Source: Roseateles_B sp041912595
GTDB taxonomy: Bacteria > Pseudomonadota > Gammaproteobacteria > Burkholderiales > Burkholderiaceae_C
Length of the DNA: 64,000 nt
Direction: 5' to 3'
NCBI GenBank assembly: GCA_041912595.1
Contig: JAYRMR010000001.1
Coordinates: 248,001 to 312,000 of the forward strand
The notes beneath the pieces are model-generated. The model was given only the letters and a program-made list of their open reading frames with translations, was not told the DNA's origin and searched no databases. A program made the translations under genes and the position numbers. Positions within the stretch are counted from its first letter, which is position 1, and each line of letters starts with the position of its first letter. Shown here piece by piece: positions 42,993-50,351 of the stretch.

Positions 42993-43901
42993 ATGCCCGC
43001 CGTCATCAATACCAATCTGCTGTCGCTGAACGCACAGCGCAATGCCAACACGGCACAGTCCTCGCTGGCTGTGTCCATGCAGCGCCTGTCTTCTGGCCTG
43101 CGAGTCAACTCCGCACGAGACGATGCCGCCGGTCTGGCCATCGCGGAACGCATGAATTCCCAGGTCAAGGGGATGAATGTCGCCATCCGCAATGCCAACG
43201 ACGGCATCTCCCTGGCGCAGACGGCTGAAGGCGCGCTGGGCAAGGTCAACGACATGCTGCAGCGCATGCGTGAACTGGCCGTGCAGTCCGCCAACGGCAC
43301 CAACAACACGGATGACCGCACCGCGCTGAACAACGAGTTCTCGCAGCTGCAGAGCGAAATCACCCGCCTGACGAACAACACCACGTTCAACGGGCAGGCC
43401 ACGCTGACCACCACCACCTCGTTCGACTTCCAGGTCGGCGCCAACGCGACCAGCAACGACGTCATCTCGATCACCGGGCTGAACATGCTGGGCACGACCA
43501 CGGCCACCGGCAAGAACGACGGTGCGCTGGCCGAAGTGACCAACACCACCAACACCGACATCCTGGCCGTCGGCGCCGCCGGCACCGGCACGACCTTCGA
43601 CGCCTACACCGGCGGCACCAAGGGCGCGCTGGACTCGGTGGCGAAGATCGACCAGGCCATCGCCCAGGTGAACGTGGCACGTTCGACCTTCGGTGCTGCG
43701 CAGAACCGCATCGATGCCGCCATCTCCAGCCTGCAGGTCTCGGTGGAGAACCAGTCGGCCGCACGCAGCCGCATCATGGATGCCGACTACGCAATGGAGA
43801 CCGCCAATCTGAGCCGAGCGCAGATCCTGCAGCAGGCCGGCACGGCGATGATCGCCCAGGCGAATCAGACGCCGCAGCAAGTGCTGTCGCTTCTTCGATG
43901 A
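42993..43901 (+). CDS. fliC: Flagellin, copy 1
   Basis: The filament subunit. The 302-residue product has the flagellin N-terminal helix (INTNLLSLNAQRNANTAQSSLAVSMQRLSSGLRVNSARDDAAGLAIAERM) and C-terminal helix (SRIMDADYAMETANLSRAQILQQAGTAMIAQANQTPQQVLSLLR). The central surface region (about 130-210) is short and Thr/Gly-rich. AAAGGAG precedes the ATG. It is first of three tandem flagellin genes, each transcribed from its own leader; copies 2 and 3 share most terminal residues but differ in the centre. Confidence 0.97.
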   Translation: MPAVINTNLLSLNAQRNANTAQSSLAVSMQRLSSGLRVNSARDDAAGLAIAERMNSQVKGMNVAIRNANDGISLAQTAEGALGKVNDMLQRMRELAVQSANGTNNTDDRTALNNEFSQLQSEITRLTNNTTFNGQATLTTTTSFDFQVGANATSNDVISITGLNMLGTTTATGKNDGALAEVTNTTNTDILAVGAAGTGTTFDAYTGGTKGALDSVAKIDQAIAQVNVARSTFGAAQNRIDAAISSLQVSVENQSAARSRIMDADYAMETANLSRAQILQQAGTAMIAQANQTPQQVLSLLR

Positions 43902-43991
43902 CCCTGGGCCAGCCCCGCTGGCCCTGAGCTCCAACGCTGCGACGACCGTCGAGGTCAAAGGGCAAAGCCCGCCAGCGCAAACACCTTAACA

Positions 43992-44037
43992 GGCCGCCAA
44001 TCACCCCGCTTTTCAGGTGATTGAGCGGCCCCTCTTT
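43992..44037 (+). terminator. Terminator after fliC1
   Basis: GGCCGCCAATCACC pairs with GGTGATTGAGCGGCC (one bulged base) around a ten-base loop, followed by CCTCTTT. A strong 14-bp stem with a modest U-tract. Confidence 0.75.
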
Positions 44038-44050
44038 CGAAGGTTTGGAC

Positions 44051-44078
44051 TCAAGCGCGTCCCCCCTCAGTCCGATAA
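44051..44078 (+). promoter_or_regulatory. Sigma-28 promoter for fliC2
   Basis: TCAA, 16 bases, TCCGATAA. The -10 differs from consensus at one base. It begins 14 bases after the fliC1 terminator, so fliC2 is independently transcribed. Confidence 0.8.
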
Positions 44079-44116
44079 CCCTCTCAACGGGTCCCAGCTC
44101 GTTGGCGACAAGCGAC

Positions 44117-44198
44117 AGCGGCCACTGCCTCTCTCCCGAGGGTGCACCAGGCCGGCAGCGCAGGCACCGATGCCCGCACTGCCACTGACGCGGCCGCT
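44117..44198 (+). promoter_or_regulatory. Branched RNA leader structure of fliC2
   Basis: AGCGGCC (44117-44123) pairs with GGCCGCT (44192-44198) and encloses a short hairpin (CCTC/GAGG near 44128-44141) and a longer one at 44154-44183 (GGCAG/CTGCC, with GGCA-CCGA-TGCC at the tip). The layout parallels the fliC1 leader with different bases in the helices. Drawn by eye. Confidence 0.4.
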
Positions 44199-44252
44199 AC
44201 GCTGGTCTGCTTGGGCTCGGTTTCCATTCAACGGTACTGAAAGGATCGCGTC

Positions 44253-45167
44253 ATGCCTCAAATCATCAACACCAATCTGCAATCGCTGAATGCCCAGCGC
44301 AATCTGACGATGTCGCAGAGCTCCCTCTCCGTCAGCATGCAGCGCCTGTCTTCCGGCCTGCGTGTGAACTCCGCCAAGGACGATGCCGCCGGCCTCGCCA
44401 TCGCGGAACGCATGAACACCCAGGTTCGCGGCATGACCGTGGCCATCCGCAACGCCAATGACGGCATCTCGATGTCGCAGACGGCGGAAGGTGCGCTGGG
44501 CAAGATCGGCGACATGCTGCAGCGCATGCGTGAGCTGGCCGTGCAGTCCGCCAACGGCACGAACAACCAGACCGACCGCGAAGCGCTGAACAACGAGTTC
44601 ACCCAGCTGCAGAGCGAGATCGGCCGCCTGGCCGCCAACACGGCCTTCAACGGTCAATCGGTCCTGACGGGCACCACGGGCTTCACCTTCCAGGTCGGCG
44701 CCAACGCCACCACGAACGACCAGATCACCATCACCGGTGTCGACATCACCGGCACCACCACCAGCGCCGGCACCAATGCTGCCGCCCTGGCCGAGGTGAT
44801 CAACACCACCAACACCGACATCCTGAATGTCGGCGCGGCCGGCACGGGTGCCACCTTCGACGCCTACACGGGCGCCACCATCGGTGCGCTGGATGCCATG
44901 GCCAAGATCGACCTGGCGCTCTCCCAGGTCAACACGGCCCGCTCGACCTTCGGTGCGGCCCAGAACCGCTTCGATGCGGTGATCTCCAGCCTGAACGTCT
45001 CGGTGGAAAGCCAGGCCGCCGCCCGCAGCCGCATCATGGACGCGGACTACGCCTCGGAAACCGCCAACCTCAGCCGCGCGCAGATCCTGCAACAGGCCGG
45101 CAACGCCATGGTCTCCCAGGCCAACCAGCTTCCGCAGCAGGTGCTCTCGCTGCTGCGCGGCGGCTGA
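44253..45167 (+). CDS. fliC: Flagellin, copy 2
   Basis: The 304-residue product has both conserved flagellin ends (IINTNLQSLNAQRNLTMSQSSLSVSMQRLSSGLRVNSAKDDAAGLAIAERM; ILQQAGNAMVSQANQLPQQVLSLLRGG). The centre (about 130-215) differs from copy 1 in several stretches, for example TGFTFQVGANATTNDQITITGVDITGTTTS. AAAGGA precedes the ATG. With its own sigma-28 promoter and a terminator on each side it is a single-gene unit. Confidence 0.97.
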   Translation: MPQIINTNLQSLNAQRNLTMSQSSLSVSMQRLSSGLRVNSAKDDAAGLAIAERMNTQVRGMTVAIRNANDGISMSQTAEGALGKIGDMLQRMRELAVQSANGTNNQTDREALNNEFTQLQSEIGRLAANTAFNGQSVLTGTTGFTFQVGANATTNDQITITGVDITGTTTSAGTNAAALAEVINTTNTDILNVGAAGTGATFDAYTGATIGALDAMAKIDLALSQVNTARSTFGAAQNRFDAVISSLNVSVESQAAARSRIMDADYASETANLSRAQILQQAGNAMVSQANQLPQQVLSLLRGG

Positions 45168-45193
45168 TCCCGAGGGCGCAGCCCTCTCGAAAG

Positions 45194-45236
45194 AAGGGCA
45201 GTTCCTCGCCGCCGGCGGGGTGCTGCCTTTTCTTTT
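45194..45236 (+). terminator. Terminator after fliC2
   Basis: AAGGGCAG and CTGCCTT arms (one bulge) with a GC-rich inner hairpin are followed by TTTTCTTTT. Confidence 0.75.
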
Positions 45237-45383
45237 GGGCGTGGTTTTGCCCCCTTATCGGGTCTTTGGGCAACGGCGAGCACTTTCAGAATTCGTCCAA
45301 CACGTCAGGGATTTCCGGCGTGGATTCCGGAGCCCTCCGGATGGCAGTCAGGTTCAGTTCCGGCCTGATGCCTTTCGCGGGGC

Positions 45384-45440
45384 GACTCCGGGGATCGCAG
45401 GCTCGAGCGCCATCCGGCGCCGGCGGCGGCTCCCGGGGTC
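45384..45440 (+). promoter_or_regulatory. Closing helix in the fliC3 leader
   Basis: GACTCCGGGGA (45384-45394) pairs with TCCCGGGGTC (45431-45440) with one bulge and one wobble, enclosing a GCGCC-ATCC-GGCGC hairpin (45407-45420). The helix ends 33 bases before the ATG, the same distance as in fliC1. Confidence 0.35.
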
Positions 45441-45473
45441 CGAACCCTCCGGCAATTTTGCAGGAGTGCTCAA

Positions 45474-46388
45474 ATGCCCCAGACCATCAATACCAACATC
45501 GCGTCGTTGAATGCGCAGCGCAACCTGAACATGTCGCAGGGGATGCTGAGTGTCGCGATGCAACGCCTGTCCTCCGGTCTCCGAGTGAACTCGGCCAAGG
45601 ACGATGCCGCCGGCCTCGCGATTGCGGAACGCATGAACACGCAGGTTCGTGGCATGACCGTCGCGGTGCGCAATGCCAACGACGGCATTTCGCTGGCGCA
45701 GACGGCGGAAGGCTCGCTCGGCAAGATCGGCGACATGCTGCAGCGCATGCGTGAGCTGGCCGTGCAGGGCGCCAACGGCACCAACAATGTCGACGACCGC
45801 TCCGCGCTGAACAACGAATTCCTGCAGCTGCAGACCGAAATCGGACGGCTGGTGCGCAACACCACCTTCAACGGCTCGCAGATCCTGACCGGCGCAGCGA
45901 CGACCTACACCTTCCAGGTGGGGGCCAACGCGACCACGGACGACCAGATCCAGGTGGCGGTGAGCGACATGCTGACCACCACCACGGCGGCCGGCAAGAA
46001 CGACGGCGCGCTGGCATCGGTGATCGACACCACCACCACGGACATCCTGAACCTGGGCGCGGCCGGCACCGGCACGACCTTCGATGTCTACGCCGGTGGC
46101 ACGCAGGGCGCCCTGGACTCGCTGGCCAAGATCGACCTGGCGCTGGCGCAGGTCAACCTGGCCCGCTCCACCTTCGGTGCCACGCAGAACCGATTCGATG
46201 CCGTGATCGCCAACCTGCAGGTCGCGGTGGAGAACCAGGCCGCCGCCCGCAGCCGCATCATGGATGCCGACTACGCGCAGGAAACCTCCAGCCTCTCCCG
46301 GGCGCAGATCCTGCAGCAGGCCGGCAATGCCATGGTCGCCCAGGCGAACCAGCTGCCGCAGCAGGTGCTGCAGCTGCTCAAGGGCTGA
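45474..46388 (+). CDS. fliC: Flagellin, copy 3
   Basis: The 304-residue product has the same conserved ends (INTNIASLNAQRNLNMSQGMLSVAMQRLSSGLRVNSAKDDAAG; ILQQAGNAMVAQANQLPQQVLQLLKG) with its own central segment (about 130-215, TTYTFQVGANATTDDQIQVAVSDMLTTTTAAGKNDGALAS). It is closest in the N-terminal part to copy 2. AGGAG lies nine bases before the ATG. Unlike copies 1 and 2 it has no visible sigma-28 promoter, so it may be a minor filament component or be expressed under other conditions. Confidence 0.97.
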   Translation: MPQTINTNIASLNAQRNLNMSQGMLSVAMQRLSSGLRVNSAKDDAAGLAIAERMNTQVRGMTVAVRNANDGISLAQTAEGSLGKIGDMLQRMRELAVQGANGTNNVDDRSALNNEFLQLQTEIGRLVRNTTFNGSQILTGAATTYTFQVGANATTDDQIQVAVSDMLTTTTAAGKNDGALASVIDTTTTDILNLGAAGTGTTFDVYAGGTQGALDSLAKIDLALAQVNLARSTFGATQNRFDAVIANLQVAVENQAAARSRIMDADYAQETSSLSRAQILQQAGNAMVAQANQLPQQVLQLLKG

Positions 46389-46402
46389 AGACGCGGGCGA
46401 CA

Positions 46403-46457
46403 GCCTGCAGGCCGAGGCGGTTTCCCGGTTCCGGGAGGACGGTCTCGGCCTGCAGGC
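46403..46457 (+). repeat. Long stem-loop between fliC3 and fliD
   Basis: GCCTGCAGGCCGAG (46403-46416) pairs perfectly with CTCGGCCTGCAGGC (46444-46457). The loop holds a further TCCCGG/CCGGGA hairpin. No U-tract follows on the plus strand (GCTGAAAAATCG), so it is not a standard terminator; it may protect or process the fliC3 message. Confidence 0.7.
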
Positions 46458-46479
46458 GCTGAAAAATCGAAAAAAGCCC

Positions 46480-46506
46480 TAAAGTTCGCCTCGGCCCGGC
46501 CGAAGA
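46480..46506 (+). promoter_or_regulatory. Sigma-28 promoter for fliD
   Basis: TAAAGTTC, 11 bases, GCCGAAGA: the -35 matches consensus at seven of eight positions, the -10 at six of eight, spacing exact. It lies inside a loose AAGCCCT/AGGGCTT inverted repeat (46474-46512). Confidence 0.85.
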
Positions 46507-46539
46507 GGGCTTGGGGCAGTGTCTTTTTGAGAGGATGCC

Positions 46540-47943
46540 ATGGCGAGCATTACTTCATTGGGGATCGGTAGCGGGCTGGACGTCGAGTCCCTGGTCAGCA
46601 AGCTGATGTCCGTCGAACAGACACCGATCAACAACATCAAGAAGGCCTCGGCCGGGCTGCAGACCAAGATCTCGGCCTATGGGCAGATGCAGGCGGCCAT
46701 GTCCGCCATGCAGACCGCGGCCCAGAAGCTCAGCGACCCGGCCACCTGGACCGCCTCCGGCGCCACGAGTTCCGACAGCAGCGCCGTGAGCGTCGTCGGC
46801 CCCAACGCCGGCACCCAGAGCCATGTGATCACGGTCAGCCGGCTCGCCTCGGCGCAGAGCGTGGCCAGCGGCGTCTTCGCCAGCGGCACCAGCACGGTCG
46901 GCGAAGGCACGCTCACCATCGCCCTGGGCAGCTGGGAAGGCGACCCGCCGGTCTTCACGGGCAAGGCGGGCGGCAGCTCGATCAACATCAACATCACCGC
47001 CACGGACACGCTCAACAGCATCCGTGACAAGCTCAACTCGGCCAATGCCGGCGTGGTGGCCAGCGTGGTCAGCGACGCCGCGGGCACGCGCCTGGTGATC
47101 CGCTCCCGCGACACCGGGCAGACCAACGGCTTCCAAATCAGCGCCTCGGACCCCAGCCTCGCCGCCCTCAGCTACGAAGGCCCGGACGCCGGCGGCATGG
47201 CGCTCAAGCAGACCGCCGCCAACGCCACCTTCAACATGGACGGGCTGGACCTCAGCTCGGAGTCCAACACGCTCAGCACCGTGGCGGACGGCCTCACCCT
47301 GACGCTGCTCAAGACCAGCACCACGGCCGTCAACATCGGCACCAGCACCGACACCAGCGCCATCAAGAAGACCATCCAGGACTTCGTCACCGCCTACAAC
47401 GGCCTGATGAACCTGATGCGCGACCAGACCAAGTACGACTCCGCCACCAAGACGGCCGGCTCGCTTCAGGGCGACGCCAAGGCCATCTCGCTGCAGCAGA
47501 TGCTGCGCAATGTGAGCGGCGGCTCGACGACCCTCGGCGGCGCCTTCGCCCGCCTTGCGGACATCGGCCTGGACCCCGGCCAGAACGGCACGCTCACCGT
47601 CAACAGCAGCAAGCTGGACAAGGCGCTGACCAATCTGTCGGACCTCAAGCGCTTCTTCAGCTCGGTGGACACCACGAACGCCAGCAACAACGGCTTCGCG
47701 AAGAAGTGGTCCGAGTTCGCGACCAAGACGCTGGGCACCGACGGCGCCATCGCCACCGGCCAGACCGGCCTGCAGAAGCGCATCAAGGACAACGACAAGC
47801 AGATCTCCCAGCTCCAGGACCACCTGGACCTCATGGAGAAGCGCCTGCGCGCCCAGTACACGGCGCTGGACACCAAGATGGGCCAGCTCAACGGCCTGTC
47901 CTCCTACGTCAACCAGCAGTTCGGCACCAAGTCCTCCAGCTGA
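46540..47943 (+). CDS. fliD: Filament cap protein FliD (HAP2)
   Basis: FliD caps the filament and folds incoming flagellin. The 467-residue product starts MASITSLGIGSGLDVESLVSKLMSVEQTPINNIKKASAGLQTKISAYGQ, has the FliD middle with VIRSRDTGQTNGFQIS, and ends with a coiled C-terminal region (RIKDNDKQISQLQDHLDLMEKRLRAQYTALDTKMGQLNGLSSYVNQQF). GAGAGGA precedes the ATG. A strong terminator 27 bases downstream separates it from fliS. Confidence 0.96.
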   Translation: MASITSLGIGSGLDVESLVSKLMSVEQTPINNIKKASAGLQTKISAYGQMQAAMSAMQTAAQKLSDPATWTASGATSSDSSAVSVVGPNAGTQSHVITVSRLASAQSVASGVFASGTSTVGEGTLTIALGSWEGDPPVFTGKAGGSSININITATDTLNSIRDKLNSANAGVVASVVSDAAGTRLVIRSRDTGQTNGFQISASDPSLAALSYEGPDAGGMALKQTAANATFNMDGLDLSSESNTLSTVADGLTLTLLKTSTTAVNIGTSTDTSAIKKTIQDFVTAYNGLMNLMRDQTKYDSATKTAGSLQGDAKAISLQQMLRNVSGGSTTLGGAFARLADIGLDPGQNGTLTVNSSKLDKALTNLSDLKRFFSSVDTTNASNNGFAKKWSEFATKTLGTDGAIATGQTGLQKRIKDNDKQISQLQDHLDLMEKRLRAQYTALDTKMGQLNGLSSYVNQQFGTKSSS

Positions 47944-47969
47944 GGCGACACCGCCGACTCCTTTGCCAG

Positions 47970-47992
47970 GGCGCCCCGCGGGGCGCCTTTTT
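47970..47992 (+). terminator. Terminator after fliD
   Basis: GGCGCCCC-GC-GGGGCGCC, an 8-bp perfect stem, followed by TTTTT. Confidence 0.92.
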
Positions 47993-48056
47993 CATTCACA
48001 CTGTCCAGTCGCAAAACGCCCTGGTTTCCCCGTGCAATTCGTCGCGTCGCGCAGGC

Positions 48057-48083
48057 TCAAGTTTCCCCGCGGCATGTCGAAAA
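48057..48083 (+). promoter_or_regulatory. Sigma-28 promoter for fliS-fliT
   Basis: TCAAGTTT, 11 bases, GTCGAAAA. The -35 differs from consensus at one base, the -10 at two; spacing is exact. It lies 35-61 bases before fliS. Confidence 0.8.
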
Positions 48084-48117
48084 ATGACTCAACACGGCCC
48101 AACAGAGAACAGAGCAT

Positions 48118-48549
48118 ATGTACGGCAACTCTTCCCCCTTCGCATCGCGCACGCACCGGGCCAGCGCCATGTACAGCAAGGTCGGTCTGGAAACCGACGT
48201 GCTGAATGCCAGCCCCCACCGCCTGGTGAGCCTGCTGTTCGACGGTGCCCACGACGGCATGACCCAGGCCATCGGCCACATCCAGTCGGGCAACCACGAG
48301 ATGAAGAACCGCAGCCTCGGCCGCTGCGTGCGGATCCTGGACGAAGGGCTGAAGGCCGCCCTGAACCTCGAGTCCGGCGCGCTGGCCCGCGACCTGCGCG
48401 ACCTCTACGCCTACCTCTGCATGCGCCTGACGCATGCCAACCTGCACAGCGACATCGCCACGATCCAGGAATGCCAGCGGCTGCTTCAGCCGATCCGTGA
48501 AGCCTGGCACACCATCGGCGATCGCAGCGAATCCAAGCGAGTGGCCTGA
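48118..48549 (+). CDS. fliS: Flagellin export chaperone FliS
   Basis: FliS binds the flagellin C-terminus and stops premature polymerisation. The 143-residue helical protein has YSKVGLETDVLNASPHRLVSLLFDGAHDGMTQA (about 19-51), the family signature, and LSRDLxxLYxYxxxRL-like ARDLRDLYAYLCMRLTHANLHSD (about 84-106). It starts after a weak ribosome-binding site. The gene is separated from fliD by a terminator and driven from its own sigma-28 promoter. Confidence 0.95.
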   Translation: MYGNSSPFASRTHRASAMYSKVGLETDVLNASPHRLVSLLFDGAHDGMTQAIGHIQSGNHEMKNRSLGRCVRILDEGLKAALNLESGALARDLRDLYAYLCMRLTHANLHSDIATIQECQRLLQPIREAWHTIGDRSESKRVA

Positions 48550-48603
48550 CCCATGCGCGCCAAGCCCACGCCCACCCGCCCCACCCGATTTCCGGAACGC
48601 CCC

Positions 48604-48903
48604 ATGAACACCCACCTCCTCAGCTACTACGAAGCCATCGAGCAGGCCAGCGCCGACATGCTCTCCGCGGCCCGCTCCGGCAACTGGGATGAAGTCGTCA
48701 AGCTCGAGGGGGCCTGCGTGCTGCTGATCTCGCAGCTCAAGCACGCCGCCCAGCGCGACCAGCTGGCCCCCGAGGAAAGCCAGCTCAAGACGCGCATCAT
48801 GCAGCGCATCCTCCTGAACGACGCGGAGATCCGGCATCTCGCGGAGCCCTGGCTGGATGACCTGGATCAAGTGCTCAGCGGCAAGTTCAAGACCGTACAC
48901 TGA
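48604..48903 (+). CDS. fliT: Flagellar chaperone FliT
   Basis: FliT is the export chaperone for FliD and in enterics also a negative regulator of FlhDC. The 99-residue product starts MNTHLLSYYEAIEQASADMLSAARSGNWDEVVKLEGAC, matching the FliT pattern of two N-terminal helices, and ends with WLDDLDQVLSGKF. Sequence similarity within the family is low; position after fliS supports the call. The ATG at 48604 is preferred to an upstream ATG at 48553 that would add a Pro/Arg-rich stretch. Confidence 0.85.
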   Translation: MNTHLLSYYEAIEQASADMLSAARSGNWDEVVKLEGACVLLISQLKHAAQRDQLAPEESQLKTRIMQRILLNDAEIRHLAEPWLDDLDQVLSGKFKTVH

Positions 48904-48911
48904 CACCCTTC

Positions 48912-48935
48912 GAAGCGCACTCCGGTGCGCTTCTT
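48912..48935 (+). terminator. Terminator after fliT
   Basis: GAAGCGCAC-TCCG-GTGCGCTTC, a perfect 9-bp stem with a four-base loop, followed by TTC. The U-tract is short, so some readthrough to the PilZ gene is possible. Confidence 0.7.
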
Positions 48936-49022
48936 CACATCGCGGCCCGCGTGTCCCGTCCACGGTCCCTCCCGGACGCGCGCTGCCGCCGGTCCCCGTC
49001 CCTGCCCCGCCCCTGCCCGCTC

Positions 49023-49772
49023 ATGAGCCTGCCCGACACCGCCGCCCCGCTCGACCTCGATGATCAGCAGCGGGAGAACTACCGGGTCAGCACCCCCGTC
49101 GAGATCGCCGCCTACCTGCGCGAGCTGATGAGTGAGCAGGCCCGCGTCTACCTGCGCAATCCCGAAGGCCTGGACCTGCACACCACGCTGTGCGTGCTCG
49201 ACGCGAAATCCGGCCTGCTCGGCCTCGATCTGCCGCACAACAGCAGCCGGGCGGAATCGCTCCTCGAGAGCGACGAGATCACGGCCACGGCCTATCTCGC
49301 GTCCATCCGCCTGGAATTCGAGCTGGAGCAGCCGGTGATCGTGCGCGACGGCGGCGGCAGCGTCCTGCGGGCCGCCCTGCCCCGGCGTCTCTACCGCTTC
49401 CAGCGCCGCCAGACCTTCCGGGTGCAGCCGACGGGCATCAACTACCCGCTGCTGCAGCTGCGCCACCCCGCGCAGGGCCAGCTGATGAGCCTGCGCGTCC
49501 TGGACGTGAGCATGGGCGGCCTCGGCCTGCTGCTGCCCGGGGACGAGGCCGAGCTGCCGCCCGGCCTGGCGCTGCCCGGCTGCGTGCTGGAGCTGGACCG
49601 CGACACGCGGCTGGAGGTGGGACTGAAGCTGCTGCACGTGACGCAGCATGCCGAGGTCCAGAGCGGTCGCCACCTGGGCTGCGCCTTCGAGACCCTGCCG
49701 CCGGACACCGCACGGGCCCTGCAGCTCTACATCGACCAGACGCAGAAACGCCGCCGTCAGATGCGGCTGTGA
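49023..49772 (+). CDS. ycgR: Flagellar brake protein, YcgR/PilZ family
   Basis: YcgR binds cyclic-di-GMP and slows the motor by acting on FliG/MotA. The 249-residue product has the N-terminal YcgR domain (about 15-115, EIAAYLRELMSEQARVYLRNPEG) and a PilZ domain (about 118-240) with the ligand residues RFQRRQTFRV (RxxxR) and DVSMGGLGL (D/NxSxxG). The start at 49023 places the domain normally; the frame extends upstream into Pro/Arg-rich sequence. It probably receives the signal of the GGDEF/EAL proteins in this window. Confidence 0.88.
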   Translation: MSLPDTAAPLDLDDQQRENYRVSTPVEIAAYLRELMSEQARVYLRNPEGLDLHTTLCVLDAKSGLLGLDLPHNSSRAESLLESDEITATAYLASIRLEFELEQPVIVRDGGGSVLRAALPRRLYRFQRRQTFRVQPTGINYPLLQLRHPAQGQLMSLRVLDVSMGGLGLLLPGDEAELPPGLALPGCVLELDRDTRLEVGLKLLHVTQHAEVQSGRHLGCAFETLPPDTARALQLYIDQTQKRRRQMRL

Positions 49773-49803
49773 GCCGCGGCACGGGGCAGCGCGCGGGTCG
49801 CGC

Positions 49804-50127
49804 TCAGACCTGCATGTTCATGATCTCGGAATAGGCCGACACCAGGCGGTTGCGCACCTGCAGCGTGGCCTGGAAGCCGATCTGCGCCTTCTGCATCGCC
49901 ACCATGGTCTCTTCGAGGCTGACGGTGGGATTGTCCAGCTGCACCTCGCGCTGCAGGCGCTGGGCCTCGTTCTGCTGGGTGCTGACCGACTGCATGGCCT
50001 TCACCATGGCATCGCCGAAGCTCGCGCCGCCGACGGCGCGCGGCTGCGCCACCGGCTGTCCGGCGGTGCTCATGCCGGCGCGGGCGACGGCAGCGGCGAA
50101 ATCGAAGGGGCGAAGCTTGAGGTCCAT
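49804..50127 (-). CDS. fliE: MS-ring/rod adaptor FliE
   Basis: FliE joins the MS-ring to the proximal rod and is the first exported subunit. The 107-residue product has FGDAMVKAMQSVSTQQNEAQRLQREVQL (about 37-65) and the C-terminal signature TVSLEETMVAMQKAQIGFQATLQVRNRLVSAYSEIMNMQV. It is divergent from fliF. Its upstream region has a good sigma-28-like sequence (50257-50283), unusual for a class 2 gene. Confidence 0.96.
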   Translation of the reverse strand: MDLKLRPFDFAAAVARAGMSTAGQPVAQPRAVGGASFGDAMVKAMQSVSTQQNEAQRLQREVQLDNPTVSLEETMVAMQKAQIGFQATLQVRNRLVSAYSEIMNMQV

Positions 50128-50256
50128 GGCATCTCCCGGAGCAAAGGCGGCGCGATCCGGCCCAGGGCGGGTCCGGATGCAGGACGCGGTCCCGCTCTTC
50201 AGGTAGGGAAATGCTAGGGGCTGCCCGCGCGGACAAAGGCGTGAACTGAGCGCGCT

Positions 50257-50283
50257 TTGTCGGCCTCATTTCGCCTTTCTTGA
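50257..50283 (-). promoter_or_regulatory. Sigma-28-like promoter in front of fliE
   Basis: Minus strand: TCAAGAAA, 11 bases, GCCGACAA. Seven of eight -10 positions match and the spacing is exact. It lies 130-156 bases before fliE, in the fliE/fliF divergent region (50128-50351). Confidence 0.65.
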
Positions 50284-50351
50284 GGGGGAAATGACAAAAA
50301 AATCCTGGTCATTGGTGCGGGAACCCTGCACCCTTGCACAGCCGCCACGCC

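Larger units (their letters stand above)
43902..44252 (+). other. 351-bp region between fliC1 and fliC2
   Basis: No gene. It holds a small hairpin right after the fliC1 stop (GGGCCAG/CTGGCCC), the terminator at 43992-44037, the sigma-28 promoter at 44051-44078 and the folded leader at 44117-44198. Confidence 0.7.
45168..45473 (+). other. 306-bp region between fliC2 and fliC3
   Basis: No gene. A GAGGGC/GCCCTC hairpin follows the fliC2 stop, then the terminator at 45194-45236. Further hairpins occur at about 45335 (CCGGAG/CTCCGG), 45342-45372 (GGCAGTCAGG/CCTGATGCC with one bulge) and 45384-45440. No sigma-28 promoter like those of fliC1 and fliC2 can be found. Confidence 0.6.

Noticed and set aside
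44117..44198. Considered the flagellin leaders as known cyclic-di-GMP (GEMM) riboswitches.
   Set aside because: The conserved GEMM core and tetraloop/receptor sequences are not present; only the general idea of a folded leader remains.
45250..45270. CCCGATAA on the minus strand near 45260, similar to a sigma-28 -10.
   Set aside because: No TCAA/TAAA at the right distance and no minus-strand gene to serve.
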